NCBI GenBank assembly: GCA_965649825.1
Contig: OZ287695.1
Span: 2,274,398-2,338,397, forward strand
Length of the DNA stretch: 64,000 nt
Direction of reading: 5' to 3'
Origin: Penicillus capitatus
Lineage: Eukaryota; Chlorophyta
A program made the position numbers and the translations under genes. Under the pieces are notes generated by a model, which saw only the letters and a list, made by a program, of their open reading frames with translations, did not search any database and was not told the DNA's origin. This document shows positions 34,285 through 46,100 of this stretch, one piece after another. Each line of letters opens with the position of its first letter. Positions within the stretch are counted from its first letter, which is position 1.

Positions 34285-34975
34285 TTATACTTCGAATCTA
34301 GCTCTCTTCGTACGACTTCCATTCTGTTCTTCTTCTGTTTTCTTAGAAAGACACTCTGGACATAGGAATGCCGCGTTCTCCGATTCTAGCTCCCGCTGCC
34401 GCTCTTCTGTAAGTCCGATGCATTCTGGATGAAACCAGTCTTTGCATCTAACACAGACAGTCACATCAATCACACCAACCCATCTGCCATGCATCTTACT
34501 GATCGCAGCCAATCATAGGCTTATCTGGATTATGGGGATGTTCACAGACACAATAGACGAACACTTGATCTGGTGTGAATTCTCCACTCGCTGGGTCGTA
34601 CTTCCATCGATAGAAGAAATCGTTTTCCATGATCAAATCCAATTCTGTGTATTCTTCGTAAGTGTAGACGAAACATTTGTCTTCAATAACGTGTGAGGGT
34701 AAGAGATCCTCGTGGTCCGACTCAAAGACTTCCTTGTCTCCGTGAAAGGGAAGGCGGCCACAGAGGGCTTCCTCTGGACGATAGAACCACTGGACATTGA
34801 TATGAATGGCGTTGCTTCTGCGTTGCTCGATGCGTTTTATGCGACCAATATAAGACTTGACAGCATCGCTTCCTGGATTTATAAGAACGCAGTCGCCAAT
34901 CTCGTAAACGGTTTCGTTCTGGACAAAAGACGAAAGCTGACGATGCCTCTGCGTCGTTCCACGCTTGACAGTCAT
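34285..34975 (-). CDS. BAH-PHD chromatin reader, EBS/SHL-like
   Basis: Compact histone reader with the plant EBS/SHL layout, a BAH domain followed by a PHD finger. The BAH region reads VYEIGDCVLINPGSDAVKSY, IGRIKRIEQ, INVQWFYRPEEALCGR, FHGDKEVFESDHEDLLP and CFVYTYEEYTELD. The PHD finger is split by an intron: YCVCEHPHNPDKPMIGCDQ joins CKDWFHPECIGLTEE and CPECLSK, giving the C4HC3 set. The intron (about 34453-34501) contains GATGTGAC 12 bases before its AG. In plants these proteins bind H3K27me3 and H3K4me2/3 and repress flowering genes; here only the reader function can be inferred. The ATG at 34975 (MTVKRGTTQRHRQL) is chosen because it precedes the conserved part. Confidence 0.88.
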
Positions 34976-35181
34976 TTGAGGTATCGTTTTCGGCGACAAC
35001 TGGAAGGAAAAGATTGCTCGAACGCGGTACAGAACCTCGGCCGTACCAATCAATAAGCTCAAGGAGCTGACACCAGGTTGATGCGATAACGGACATTAAG
35101 GTCACTGTCGTTTTGTCCATCGACCATCATTTCGACTTTCTTTCTGAGCCACGTGCGTCTGTTCCACAACGCGCCATCACC

Positions 35182-38100
35182 ATGTTGGACTTATGGCGCA
35201 GCGAAGAGATGCAACGCATCCGTGTAAGTAAACAACCACTGTTGGCGAATGCTCTCTTGCATACGGACGGCGGCCGAAGAAACAAAGCACGTTCAAGTCT
35301 GAACCACGTTTTCGCTGTGCGTAGTTGCTGATTCCAGCCGAGGCGGCGCATGCCACCATTACGGCGTTGGGAGACACCTCCTCTATACAGTTCGTCGACT
35401 TGAACACGAACAAGAGTGCATTTCAGAGAACGTTCGCAGCAGAGGTGCCTCGTACCCTCGGATCCCTTCGCCGCCGTCAACGAACGTCGTGGTCTATAGG
35501 TTAAGCGCTGTGACGAAATGGCACGTAAACTGCGTTTCTTCAAAGATCAGGTAAGCGATGCTCTCTGTCGTCGTTGCCCATCACGCGTGAGTGTGGGCCA
35601 GATCGAGAAAGCGGGACTTCCTGTTGGCGGTCGCGGTGCCGTGAGAGAACTCACGATTGACGAACTCGAAGTGCGTTCTTCTATACACAGCCACTCCCCA
35701 CGAGGCAACGGTATTGTATAGAGTCGCCTCGAAGACCTCGAACGCGAATTGCTCGAAGTGAATGCCAACTCCGACCGCCTGTTTCGCACGGAATCCGAAC
35801 TCGTCGAGCTTCAATTGGTGTTGGAACATGCTGGAAAGTTTTTTGAGGAGGCACAGCAAGTGCAGACACCCAGTGCCCCCGAGGCACAATCATTCGAAGC
35901 GCCTCTCCTCGAGAGCTCCATCCCAGTAATACCTGACTATAGACAGATCCGATTTTGTCTTACACCAAGTTTGATCGATTTCCATGCTTTCCTCTAGTCC
36001 TCTTCATCTGATCCGAAAAGCTCAATTGAAATGGTTCGATCTCACAAACCGAGCGCCTTGCGTTTCCAGGTTGATTCATCCAAAGTTGGCCGTCTTGGAT
36101 TCGTTGCTGGAATGATCGAGACGTCTAAACTCTTTGCCTACGAGAGAACGTTGTTCAAGGCGACAAGAGGAAACGTGTTTGTGAAGCATACGGGCGTCGG
36201 AAGAGTGAGAGATCCTGCCACTGGCGACATGGTTGACAAAGACGTGTTCGTCGCTTTCTTCTCCGGAGAGCGCATCAGAAGCAAAATTGTCAAGGTGGGT
36301 ATCTGTTTGTGTGGTTAAAGCACGAAGAGTGGACATCTCTGTGGATGTGCCTCAGATTTCGGAAGTCTTCGGAGCGAATCGCTATCCGTTTCCAGAAGAG
36401 GCGAGTCGCCAACATGTGATGCATCGTGAAGTAACCATGCGTTTGAGAGATCTGTCGACGACCATCGAAGCTGGAGAGAAACTCCGATCGTCCGTTTTGC
36501 AAACATTGTCCATCAACTGCGATGACTGGATCACCAGAATCATCCAAGAGAAGGCTTCTTACCATGTCATGAACAAGCTTTCCGTCGACAACAGTCGAAA
36601 AGTCACATCATCATCATCATCGCATCTGGCTGCGTTGGAAATGCGAGTGCATGTGTTCAGGTGTTGGTTGGGGAAGGATGGATCCCGAGCAAACGTGTGG
36701 ATGAGATTCAAGCCGTTCTCAGAGAAGCAACAGAAACCACCAATGCACAGAGTCCGACGATCATGGAAACCATACGCCCCAACGGGCAACCCCCGACACA
36801 CTTCAACACAAACAAATTCACCTACGGATTTCAACTCATTGTGGAAGCATACGGAGTGGCACGTTACCGAGAAGTAAAGTCTCTCCCTACCAATACATGT
36901 CACACATCTGATGCGTGTTTTAGGTGAATCCGACGCTGTTCACCATCATTACCTTTCCTTTCCTCTTTTCCGTGATGTTTGGTGACATGGCTCACGGCAT
37001 TCTTATGTTCATGTTTGCCATGCTGTTGATTCTCCGCGAGAAACAAATGGAGAAGGCAAATCTCGGCGATATGATCGATATGCTGTTCGGTGGACGCTAC
37101 GTCATTCTATTGATGTCAATGTTTTCGGTCTACGTCGGCATCATCTACAACGAAGCTTTCTCCATGCCTCTAACCTTCTTTGGAGACACAGCATGGGAAT
37201 GCAAAGAAAGCCCAGACGATCACAGAGGGTAAGCAGGGTACCTCCATCTCACTCACTCACCAATCACACTTTTTCTCGATGCATAGTTGCGCTGACAAAG
37301 AGTTTGAACATGGAGACTCTTATGTGTTTGGCCTCGATCCGATATGGCACGGAACGAAAACGGAACTCACGTTCACCAACTCGATCAAGATGAAGATGTC
37401 TATCGTGTTGGGCGTGCTTCACATGGACTTGGGTATCATCATGTCCCTCTTCAACCATCAATACTTCAAAGACTCACTGTCCATCTGGTCATCTTCTTTC
37501 AGGGCGATGGACTCCTAGCACAAAGAGCTGTGGTTGTAGGTGCGAGTTTGTCCCTCAGATTATTTTCTTGAATGGACTCTTTGGGTATCTGTGTTTCTTG
37601 ATCATCTATAAATGGGTCGATGGCTCTACAGCCGATCTCTATACCGTTCTCATCGATATGTTCTTGAAGCCTGGATCCATCGACGAGGACGGAGACCTGT
37701 ACAGCGGACAAGCGACTGTGCAAGTGATCTTTGTGTTGGCCGCCGTCTTTTCTGTTCCGTGGATGCTGCTGCCCAAGCCTCTGATCCTACGCGCAAGACA
37801 TAACAAGCGCAAACTGGTAAGTCTCTTCACAAGTCGGGTCGGAATAAGTGTATCCATTTGATTTTCCATTGCCCTTTTCATTTCGATATCTTACATCTAG
37901 GCTGGAAATAAGTACCATCGTGTTTCTGACCGTGGTTCTGATGATGGTCAGGAATTCCGTGACGAGGAAGAACTATCCCTGACGGCAGAAAACGATGCTC
38001 ACGGACATGGAGAAATCTTTGAATTCGGAGAAGTTATGGTGCACCAAATGATCCATACCATTGAATTCGTCCTGGGTGCTGTGTCAAACACGGCATCCTA

Positions 38101-38410
38101 TCTGCGTCTATGGGCCCTTACGCTGGCGCACTCACAGCTCAGTGCCGTCTTCTATGACAGGGTGATGATGGCAGGGGCGGCAATGGGTGCAGACGAAGGC
38201 GTCACAGTTGTCACAATCATTGGCAATGTGATCGCCTTTTTTGTTTTCGCCATGGCGACGTTGGGTGTCTTGATGGTGATGGAATCGTTGTCAGCTTTCC
38301 TTCACGCTTTGAGGCTTCACTGGGTGGAGTATCAGAACAAGTTCTACCAAGGAGACGGATATAAGTTCTATCCATTCACCTTTTCTGAGCTTTCGAAAGA
38401 AGATCTTTGA
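35182..38410 (+). CDS. VHA-a: V-type proton ATPase subunit a
   Basis: Largest membrane subunit of the V0 sector, forming the proton half-channels of vacuolar or endomembrane V-ATPase. The N-terminal cytosolic half shows [61 protein letters not shown] and [10 protein letters not shown]. The membrane half shows [27 protein letters not shown]-type [34 protein letters not shown] and [30 protein letters not shown] carries the essential Arg, followed by [10 protein letters not shown], and it ends in [17 protein letters not shown]. About nine short introns occur, for example 36295-36355, 36602-36659 and 36873-36923. The first exon is about 45 bases. It is divergent from the BAH-PHD gene with 206 bases between starts. 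Confidence 0.95.
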
Positions 38411-38416
38411 GAAAGG

Positions 38417-38778
38417 ATGTCCGTTGATGATTTTTTGTCCAACTGTGGGAGTGCATTATTAAAGAATCTTCAGAAGTATGAAGAAGAAGAGATTATCGGT
38501 GTTTGAGAATCTGAGATTTTAAGAACAGCTTGATTTGGATTACTAATGCACAGAGTGCCGTGCATTTCTCGATCGACCGATTCTGGAACGCTGTTCTACA
38601 GGTTCGTCATGAGTCATCCTATCTTAGCCGTCAAGGGACTTTCGACAAGGAGTATCTACAGAGCAAAGAAACGCCGATGGGCCCAGATGCTATTCTGATA
38701 AAAGGTATCGCCAAATTGCACCCGACTACCCAGCCACATGTAGTTCAGAGACAATCAAGCATTCTGAAGCATCGATAA
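38417..38778 (+). CDS. Unidentified small gene candidate
   Basis: Six bases after the V-ATPase stop an ATG opens MSVDDFLSNCGSALLKNLQK with KYEEEEIIG, a protein-like helix. An intron-like GTGTTTGAG...TTACTAATGCACAG follows (TACTAAT is a textbook branch site). The next open stretch gives SSYLSRQGTFDKEYLQSKET and GPDAILIKGIAKLHPTTQPH. The family is not recognised, and the exon joining is tentative. The very short gap to the upstream gene means promoter and poly(A) signals must overlap. Confidence 0.4.
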
Positions 38779-39479
38779 GAGAGTACAGCGATGGACCCTG
38801 GCTTCCAATCTTACTGCCGTCTTATAAATAGGATCTCGCACTCGTTACATCCATCCTTAAAAATACCTTTGAATCGGCAGCTGCACGATGATATCTGTTC
38901 TCATTCTTACTGTAACTGAATGAAGCTATCGATCGAAAAGACTTTTTTCGATCGATGCCAAGGTCTGTGATATGGATTGCATACAATTTGTTCCCGGATC
39001 CATTGGAATGATGTCGAAGACAACAAGAACCCATTATTCTCAGGTCTTTCCTTTGTGTCAAGTCTCCGGTCCACACAGAGAACGAACTCGGACAACTGTC
39101 TTTGGTATTCACGGCTCGACTGAAGTCGATCGATTCTAACAGACAGAATTGTGAAACTAATGAGCTATTGCGGAAAAGATTTCAGTAGACTATTCGGTTG
39201 TGGGCTGTAAGCGGGTCATTGTTGTCAGGTCATCAATGACGATGAGTGTGAATAGAATGATCGCAGAGTGCCTTAGACAATAAGCGGAGTTTGAATTCAT
39301 CACCATGCATCAGATATGAACGCTGCGTCTTCATCCTGGGCAACGTGTCTCTTGGATGATGACAGAAGTATCGGCGTCAGAATTGATATACGTGTTATAC
39401 TCAGGAAATCAGCAAGAGAGCGCAGAAAGGGTTATCCTCATCATGATAAGCCACTCTCGGAGTGAGAAAACGGAAGCTG
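38779..39479. other. Intergenic region, no gene seen
   Basis: About 700 bases of AT-richer sequence with a local inverted GATCGAAAAG...CTTTTTTCGATC (about 38932-38953), able to form a short hairpin. Open frames are short and show no family features. Confidence 0.45.
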
Positions 39480-40045
39480 ATTAGATCAACTGCTGTCCAT
39501 TGTGCACCGGGTGTTCGTTCATCCGATGGTTGGCGCGTGTTCTGCGATGCTTCGTCCTTTCGCTTGCGGGATCCGGCAGACTTGTGTGCTATGCCCCACG
39601 TGGTGCTTAGAGGAGTCGTCGCCAAGGAGTTCCGTGTGTGAAGTTTGGCGGCGATGGAACTCGACGTTGATGTCGCTGTCCGCATGATGTCATAAATTAC
39701 GTTTTGCAAAGCGACGATTCGTATTCCGACTTTTCGCAGAACAGCATTCTTCGCGTGACGCACACGGAAAACCGAGCGTTTCAGTCCGAACGTCCGTCGG
39801 CCGAAGGAGGTTCGTCCTACTACACAGAACTTCCCTCGGCCTTTGCGACGTTCTACCAAACCGTGTGCCGCTTTCCTGCCGACTGCCGAGCTGAAGACTC
39901 GGAAATAATGCTGCCGAAAAGGGAGATCGGCGACCTGGTCATCAAGGACATCAATCACACTGTGTGTAATACTCACCCACAGTCGGCTGCCGCCAGCTCA
40001 CAAAGAGGTAAACAGAGAAATTGTTTTTCAGTTCTTCCCTCATGA
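39480..40045 (+). CDS. Unidentified spliced gene candidate
   Basis: Two plus-strand segments look coding: SSDGWRVFCDASSFRLRDPA with DLCAMPHVVLRGVVAKEFR (about 39515-39630), and SDDSYSDFSQNSILRVTHTE continuing to SYYTELPSAFATFYQ and PKREIGDLVIKDINHT (39704-40010). An intron of about 70 bases may join them. The opposite strand is also open here for 191 codons, but that frame is an Arg-rich composition typical of an antisense shadow. I do not recognise a family and cannot place the start. Confidence 0.35.
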
Positions 40046-40879
40046 TTCTCACTGTTCTAGGCCGTGTGGCGCAAGCTGATGAAAGACGCGACGTCTCAAG
40101 GGCAGAAGCAATCACTTGTAGTCTTTCTTTCTTCACTTATCTGCCACCTGAGCAAAATGGATGTCCACACATCCAGTGCATTGAGCAGAACAGTGCCATC
40201 GTGACTCTTGGCAACCTTGGGAGACATTCAGAAATCCACTCAGGTGACTCAAATGCTCAGCAATCACAACATGCAACCGTCTCTTTTCTTCTGGGACTGT
40301 GTCTATCAAGAATGGCAGAGACTCGTTTTTAATGCCATTCGTGTAGCTTCATTTCCTACTCTTGGCAGATATGCTGTGAACTTGTCATGGTGTGGAACCA
40401 TGATAGTCACATTGGTGTCAAGGGACAGGGAAAATGACAGTCTAATGCGATAGACAAGACTGATTGGATTGGATTGGATTTGGATTTGGATTTTTACAGT
40501 TGCATGCGCTTGATTAGCATATCAGCAACCCGACGCCCATTGTCAATTCATCGTTCAATCGTTCAATTAAATGACTCGTGCTTCCATCCGTCGCTTCACA
40601 TGTCTCACAGCGTTTGCGACGCTTTGTCGTCCACCTCACGTCTAACCGCATGCTTCAGTCTGGACTTGACCCGTGTCTTATAATTGCTCAATCTTTCGAT
40701 TTTCTTGATCATGATGAATCGCCGCTTCACCCTCTGGCCAGTCACTACTATCACCCGAGTAACTCACGGGGCCAGACAAGACTGATGGGATGCTGCGATC
40801 AAAGGAATAAAATCAGACTCTGTGATTCATTGGGTGTCAAACGTTTTGGTTTTTAAAAAGGATTCACTACGCGGCACCA
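40046..40879. other. Intergenic region with GATTG/GATTTG repeats
   Basis: Roughly 830 bases without convincing coding sequence. It contains an imperfect GGATT/GGATTT run at 40461-40495 and several ATTCA/GTTCAAT duplications near 40540-40565. The last bases form the 5' flank of the candidate gene at 40880. Confidence 0.45.
40461..40495. repeat. GGATT/GGATTT imperfect repeat
   Basis: Three GATTG units grade into GGATTT units and a T-run, in an intergenic region. Confidence 0.85.
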
Positions 40880-41326
40880 ATGGCCGACGCCAAACGCGCT
40901 CGACCGAATGACAGTACTCACCTGGAAACGCATTCTGATCATTCCAAGCCTCCAGGTCCAGTGCTCGAGACTCTGTTCTTTTCGAACTTGTGTTCTGTAG
41001 GCGTCGAGCGTACGAGTGACAAGTACAAGCCTACCTTACAGAATGCAATCGAAACGTACCGACAATGTGCATCGGAGAAGAGATATTCTAAGAAAGCCAG
41101 ACTGCACGCGGGAAAGGACGCGGAAGACATAGAAATGCCATGGAAGGGCCGCGTCTCCGCAATTGAGAGATTATACGATGCGTTGCGACATCACATTCAG
41201 ACAGCAGCGTCGTAGAAGGACATCCAGGACCATGAGAAAAAAGCACTTAGAGAGAAGCTGGCCATCAACAATCTATCTCTGGCGACGATGCTACAAGAGC
41301 TTACTAAGAAAAAGGATACTCGTTAA
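40880..41326 (+). CDS. Unidentified charged protein, interrupted by an in-frame TAG
   Basis: The frame MADAKRARPNDSTHLETHSD ... PGPVLETLFFSNLCSVGVER ... ETYRQCASEKRYSKKARLHA runs 111 codons to a TAG at 41213-41215. It then continues in the same frame for 36 more sensible codons (KDIQDHEKKALREKLAINNL, ATMLQELTKKKDTR, TAA 41324-41326). A 63-nt, phase-neutral intron ending at that TAG (41153-41215, donor GTCTCC) would remove it and is my preferred reading. A nonsense mutation is the alternative. The protein is helical and charged with a predicted coiled end. No family recognised. Confidence 0.45.
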
Positions 41327-41588
41327 ACGCTGGTGACGATTCGAGAAGTGATCTTTTGCTGTCGAATAATCTCGCAGACCATTGAGTGTGGCACTTTGTT
41401 TGGCACAAGGTTGAGATCCATTCACAGCCAAGTTACCATGCATGTCCTATCTCGCGTTGGACTTCATTTAGCTGTCTGTCGATTGTGGCATTTTAGCCCC
41501 GTTTTGCAATGACATGACCTTCCTTCTGTTGTATACCATCTTTGACGAAACAACTACAACAAGATTGACGTCCAGTTCTTGACCATTT

Positions 41589-42313
41589 TTGCCATCTGTT
41601 TTACAAACGGTCATCAACCGCATCGACAAAATGATCCATTCTCCACGTCCTTTCATCAAAAGCGTCCACATTCGCGAATACAACGGCTATGCGTTCATGG
41701 TCCGCATTGGTATGGCGTTCCAGGAGAGATTTGTGGCAGTTTCAGTCGAGATTCGACGAGCATACAATCCCCGCCTTTGAATCGTACGCGACAGTTATCC
41801 ATGAGAGTCGTCGCTTAACTGTTTTCGTACAGATGGAAGATGGAGAAAACATGTCGTTGCTGTCAGAAATGCAAACCCCGGTCGACGATTCCAACCTTCC
41901 TTCGCAGATCGTTCGGAAATTCGACCGTCTGTTTCTGGTTCTGCTGGTCGTGGTCATTCTAATTGCTTACGCAGATCGAACCAACATTGGGTTTACTGCA
42001 CAAGATTTTATCGCCGACTGTATTCAGCAAATAGGAATACGGCGGAGGCGTCAGCCTGTTCTACGCGGAACTTCTGCCTACTCAAGTCATCGGAAACACC
42101 ATGCTTAGACACTTTGGCATGCCGGCCGGCTGGCCGGCCTGGCTCTCCTTCGTCGTTTCTCATGGAAATGCGTCGCACTGTCTACGGCATTCTGAAGTCT
42201 TCTATCCAGTTCACAAACGCGTTAAATCCTTCTCTGCTTTACGAATGTTCAAAACAGACACTCAATGGAAAACGGCGATGACGAACCACGACATTTCCCT
42301 TCCTAAAGCTTGA
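41589..42313 (+). pseudogene. Truncated MFS transporter (ACS-family-like) remnant or unresolved gene
   Basis: The segment FDRLFLVLLVVVILIAYADR with TNIGFTAQDF is the first helix and DRxNIG motif of anion:cation symporter (ACS) family MFS transporters. After an intron-like break, GGGVSLFYAELLPTQVIGNT and MPAGWPAWLSFVVS resemble the second helix and following loop. The frame then loses similarity and stops at 42313, so only about two of twelve helices exist. Upstream, VINRIDKMIHSPRPFIKSVH and EYNGYAFMVRIGMAFQERF (41590-41780) are protein-like but do not belong to MFS. Either this is a decayed transporter joined to another gene, or I have failed to find the later exons. Confidence 0.4.
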
Positions 42314-42390
42314 GGTCCTGCTGGATGGGGCTTGTTGTCTCCTCGGTTGAAACCCGCCCTAAAAGACGCACTGGTGTAGGAATCATTTTA

Positions 42391-42840
42391 AATTGAAGAT
42401 GATGATGGACTGGTTGCCTCAAGGATGGCACAGAATGCTTGTCATTGTCATCTGTAGATGCAGCTTAGCTTCTTTTTTGAAGCGTTTGCTGAGCGTGGAC
42501 GGCGTCATCGATTTCGTGCCACGGATTGAGAATCCTCCAGATCCTGAAGTGCTAACAGATGTTTTGCACTTTGAAGAGCATCCAAGAGAAAGAGAATGCC
42601 TACGAGATACCGTTACCTTTGTAGAGCAGCTTCAACCACTCAGGCAAGCACCTCTTACGACATCTCCTCAGCAATTGCTCTTCTGGCGACGAGATCACTC
42701 GAGAGAAGGCCGATGATCTGGATGCTGTCGTCGAATCATGCAGAAAGAGTCTCTGCTCAGCCGCTGCTGAGTCTACAGTAGACATCGATATGTATTCAGG
42801 AACGGTTTTTTTGATGGGCCGGTCAAGCTTCCTTTACTAG
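42391..42840 (+). CDS. Unidentified spliced gene candidate
   Basis: Coding-looking segments are LASFLKRLLSVDGVIDFVPR with IENPPDPEVLTDVLHFEEHP (42462-42600) and, in another frame after a probable intron, GDEITREKADDLDAVVESCR with KSLCSAAAESTVDIDMYSGT ending at a TAG (42838-42840). The acidic, helical composition suggests a soluble protein. No family recognised and the start is unknown. It sits just upstream of the NACHT gene on the same strand. Confidence 0.35.
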
Positions 42841-43161
42841 GCGCAGATGAAGGACTGCAGCTCCTTCGTAGAGTGCTTGTGTTCCATTTTGCGATCACTC
42901 AATTCCGCGTTCGGGGATATATGAAAACAGTCAACGAGAAGAGAAGGCACAAGGAAACAAGAAAGCACTCGCGAACCCGGGGCGAAAGATAAAGGAATGT
43001 GTCCAGAAGACATCGCCAGTCATTTCAACCGCATTCCGTCAGCGCGCTTAACATTTCCGTTTCGTTTTCCGCCGTTTTAGACGACTTGATTTTGACGGGT
43101 CAGTCAGTCCCTACGCACAAAAAAGACACCCACGTCCGCGCAAAGCTGAACCAAACAGAAG
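42841..43161. other. 5' flank of the NACHT gene
   Basis: About 320 bases that must contain the NACHT gene promoter. I see a GATATATGAAAA stretch at 42917-42928 as the only TATA-like element, about 235 bases before the ATG. No gene here. Confidence 0.35.
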
Positions 43162-46100
43162 ATGGCAGAGATCGTGCCGTACGCTTTCAATAAGTGGAAG
43201 CGCGGACTTACAATGAGAGAAAGAAGAATGCTCCACCGCTCGCTTTCCTCTGTTGACAAGAGAAAGAACGCGGTTCACCGACTTGCAAAACAACATATTG
43301 TGTGCAACACGGAAACGCTTGTGAGAGTCTTCAACTCTCCATCCACCCACCCGCATCACAGAGAACTTCTATTTCAGTGGCTCGACCGATATCACAAGGC
43401 CTTTGTCGATGAGATGGAGAATCTCACGCCTGAAGTCGTTCGCGAATATGCAGAGCTGGTCAAGATAGACATATACAGAAAACACCACAAGGACTTTCAA
43501 CTAAAAGTTCTCAAGAACCTCGCAGACATCTTTTCCCCAAAGGAAGAAGAGAACGACAAGGCGAATGTCTATGCAAAGATTTTAAATGGGGCGTTGCAAA
43601 ACATGGATCGGCATAGTCTCCTGGATGCAGCAGAGGCGCTTCATTCCTTGGCATACAAGCTCATCCAGTGCATCCCAGCAGATCTAAAAGCGTCAGACAG
43701 AGATTTCCACACAAGAGGATACATCTTTGAAGCCCTCCACCAGACACTGGATCTGCTTTTTGCGGCTCTTCGGTTTCATGATCGCCCCTTGGATAGGTTT
43801 GATAACGGAACTAAAATCAGAAGAAAGTGTGCGGAACTGAAAGCAAATGAGAGGTGCTATCGCACTTGGTACTTCTTGAAGGTCATTGAACAAGACATCG
43901 GAAGACTAAACAGAACGAAACTACACAAAGATAAAGCAGACTTTTGCGCCTTTGTTGGAAAAGTGTTCTGCGGAGTCCTTCATTGCTACCATGGGTTCCG
44001 TCAAGTGTTGGATATTGATGTCGATATAGAGACATTGCAAAAAGGAAGAAACGCATTCAACGAAGCCGCTGAACACCTTGAAATAAGGGTTGAGAAGTGG
44101 TATGGGCCCATTCAGGAACTTGCTGAAAGGTGTCGAGCGGCCACGCATCAAAATGCGGACATTGAAAAATTCCGAGAAGCATATGACGATGCACTCCTTC
44201 GCCAAAATGAATGCCAGACGCGATTCGAAGCGAAAGCTTTCTTGTTCGGTCAGATTCTCATCTTGCGGAGCTATGCTCGGAGTTCTGAATCAGCGGAGAT
44301 TCAGAAAGACGCCGTGAACAAACTGATAGAACTGTCTAAGGCAAGCAATGATCGTTGGGTCAAAAATAATGCGGATATCCTTCAAGCCTTTTTGGAAGCA
44401 TTCCATGTTGCCTGTGCCCGAGATGAATACCGAGAACAAGTATATCAAAGATTGACCGAGATCCAACAGTTGATCGAACAAGGCAGTGACGTACACCAAC
44501 GATTCGAAAACTGGAAGAGCAACAAATCAATCAAAGAGAAACTGTGCACACACGAACCGACTTCAGAGATTGTCGATGACGTTCTGTTTCAAGCAACGCG
44601 AACAGACGCTGGTCATCTTTTGACCGTTTCACAGATGGAAGCGCATGACAATTACTTGCGAGGCAAATACAGAAATGACCACTTCTCTAAGGTCAGAGTT
44701 TGAGATTCTCGCTGCCGTCCATAACACAGAGTGTTGCCTTCTGTTTTAGGTTTCGTTTTTTGATGACCCGTTCATGCCGAAGCCGGTTAAGGACATGAGA
44801 TTCGTCATGAGAAATCGAAAAAAGGACAATGAATCGACTGATGCCACAGGGAATGCAGGCACAGAACCAGTTGATACAGACGATGCCTCTGTTGAATTTC
44901 AGGAAAAAGATATTGCAAGCGGGCTTCTCGATACGGACGATTTTTTCCAGTTTTTTCAGAGCCAAGAGGAGACATCAGATTCTAAAAAGAAAGCGGGTGA
45001 AAGTGTGCTGCTCATTGGCCGTCCCGGGACTGGAAAGACGTGCTTTGCCAGATCCATTGTCTGTCAGTGGGCGGATAATCATGGTTATAACGAATTCGAG
45101 GCTGTTTATTTTATTTCGGTCAAGAAACTGGACGACGAATTAGGCTACAATGAAACTGAGTATCAAGGGGATAACAGTTTGGAAAGGGTTATTGCGAAGG
45201 TCTGGTTTAACTGCGAAGATTCTTACTCTAGTCCTACAATAACCCAAATCAAGCAAGATCTGGACTCGCCAAAGACTCTCGTCATTTTTGATGGAGTGGA
45301 CGAAGGGAAAAAGCTGGCTAACAATCTGCTCTCTGAAGTATTTCGTCGCCGCTGCAAGTCGTTGCTAACGAGTCGTCCAGGGAACCTGCAACATGTTTTG
45401 GGTCACGTCAATCACATAGCAGAGTGCTCTGGATTCAGCGATCTGCATCTGCTCGAATTCATCCATTCAGAAATCGGCGCAGAAGGACCTGAACTGGTGA
45501 AGTTGCTGTATCCTCATCCGCATCTGTGGGAAGTGACGCATATTCCAATGATTGCAAACATTCTTTGTCACCTTTGGAGAGATCGGAGGGAATTGCCAGC
45601 AAAGAGAGAGATAACAAAGAGCCCGTGGCATCTCTGCGAAAGGATGACAAGGATGGTATGGGATCATCTGGCAGGATCTTGTGATAGGCTCTGCGGTGAG
45701 AATATTAAAGACGCCTTTGATACTATGGCGCAGATCGCCTTCGATGCTCTCAAGGACGATAAGAAGCTCATTCAGAAGAAGGAATTCGACAGGGCATCAA
45801 AATCGATAGATGAATGGTCTCTGGGGCATTGTGGGTTTCTGGTGCAGGAGATTGGTAGCAAGGACTATTGCTTCCTGCATCCAGTCTTTTGGGAGTATTT
45901 TGCTGGTCGTCATCTGGCAAAAACACGAAAGCAGCCAAACAAATGCAGATACAGTACTAGAAAGGTCAAAGCGTTTTTGTCAAAAGGCGAATACACGCAG
46001 AAACAGAAGAACGCCATCGCCTTTATGGTAGAGGAATTCGTCCAGGAAAAGGTTTTTGACGATTTCCTTGAGTTGGTTGACTTCATGGATAGTAAGCCGC

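Noticed and set aside
39401-39976. Uninterrupted 191-codon minus-strand frame
   Set aside because: It is Arg-rich and featureless, while the plus strand shows more natural acidic protein-like segments. I kept only the plus-strand candidate, with low confidence.
44692-44749. Two separate genes (a helical protein and a NACHT protein) instead of one
   Set aside because: A consensus GT-AG intron of 58 nt joins them in phase, and the second part has no better start of its own than MPKPVKDMRF inside the exon.
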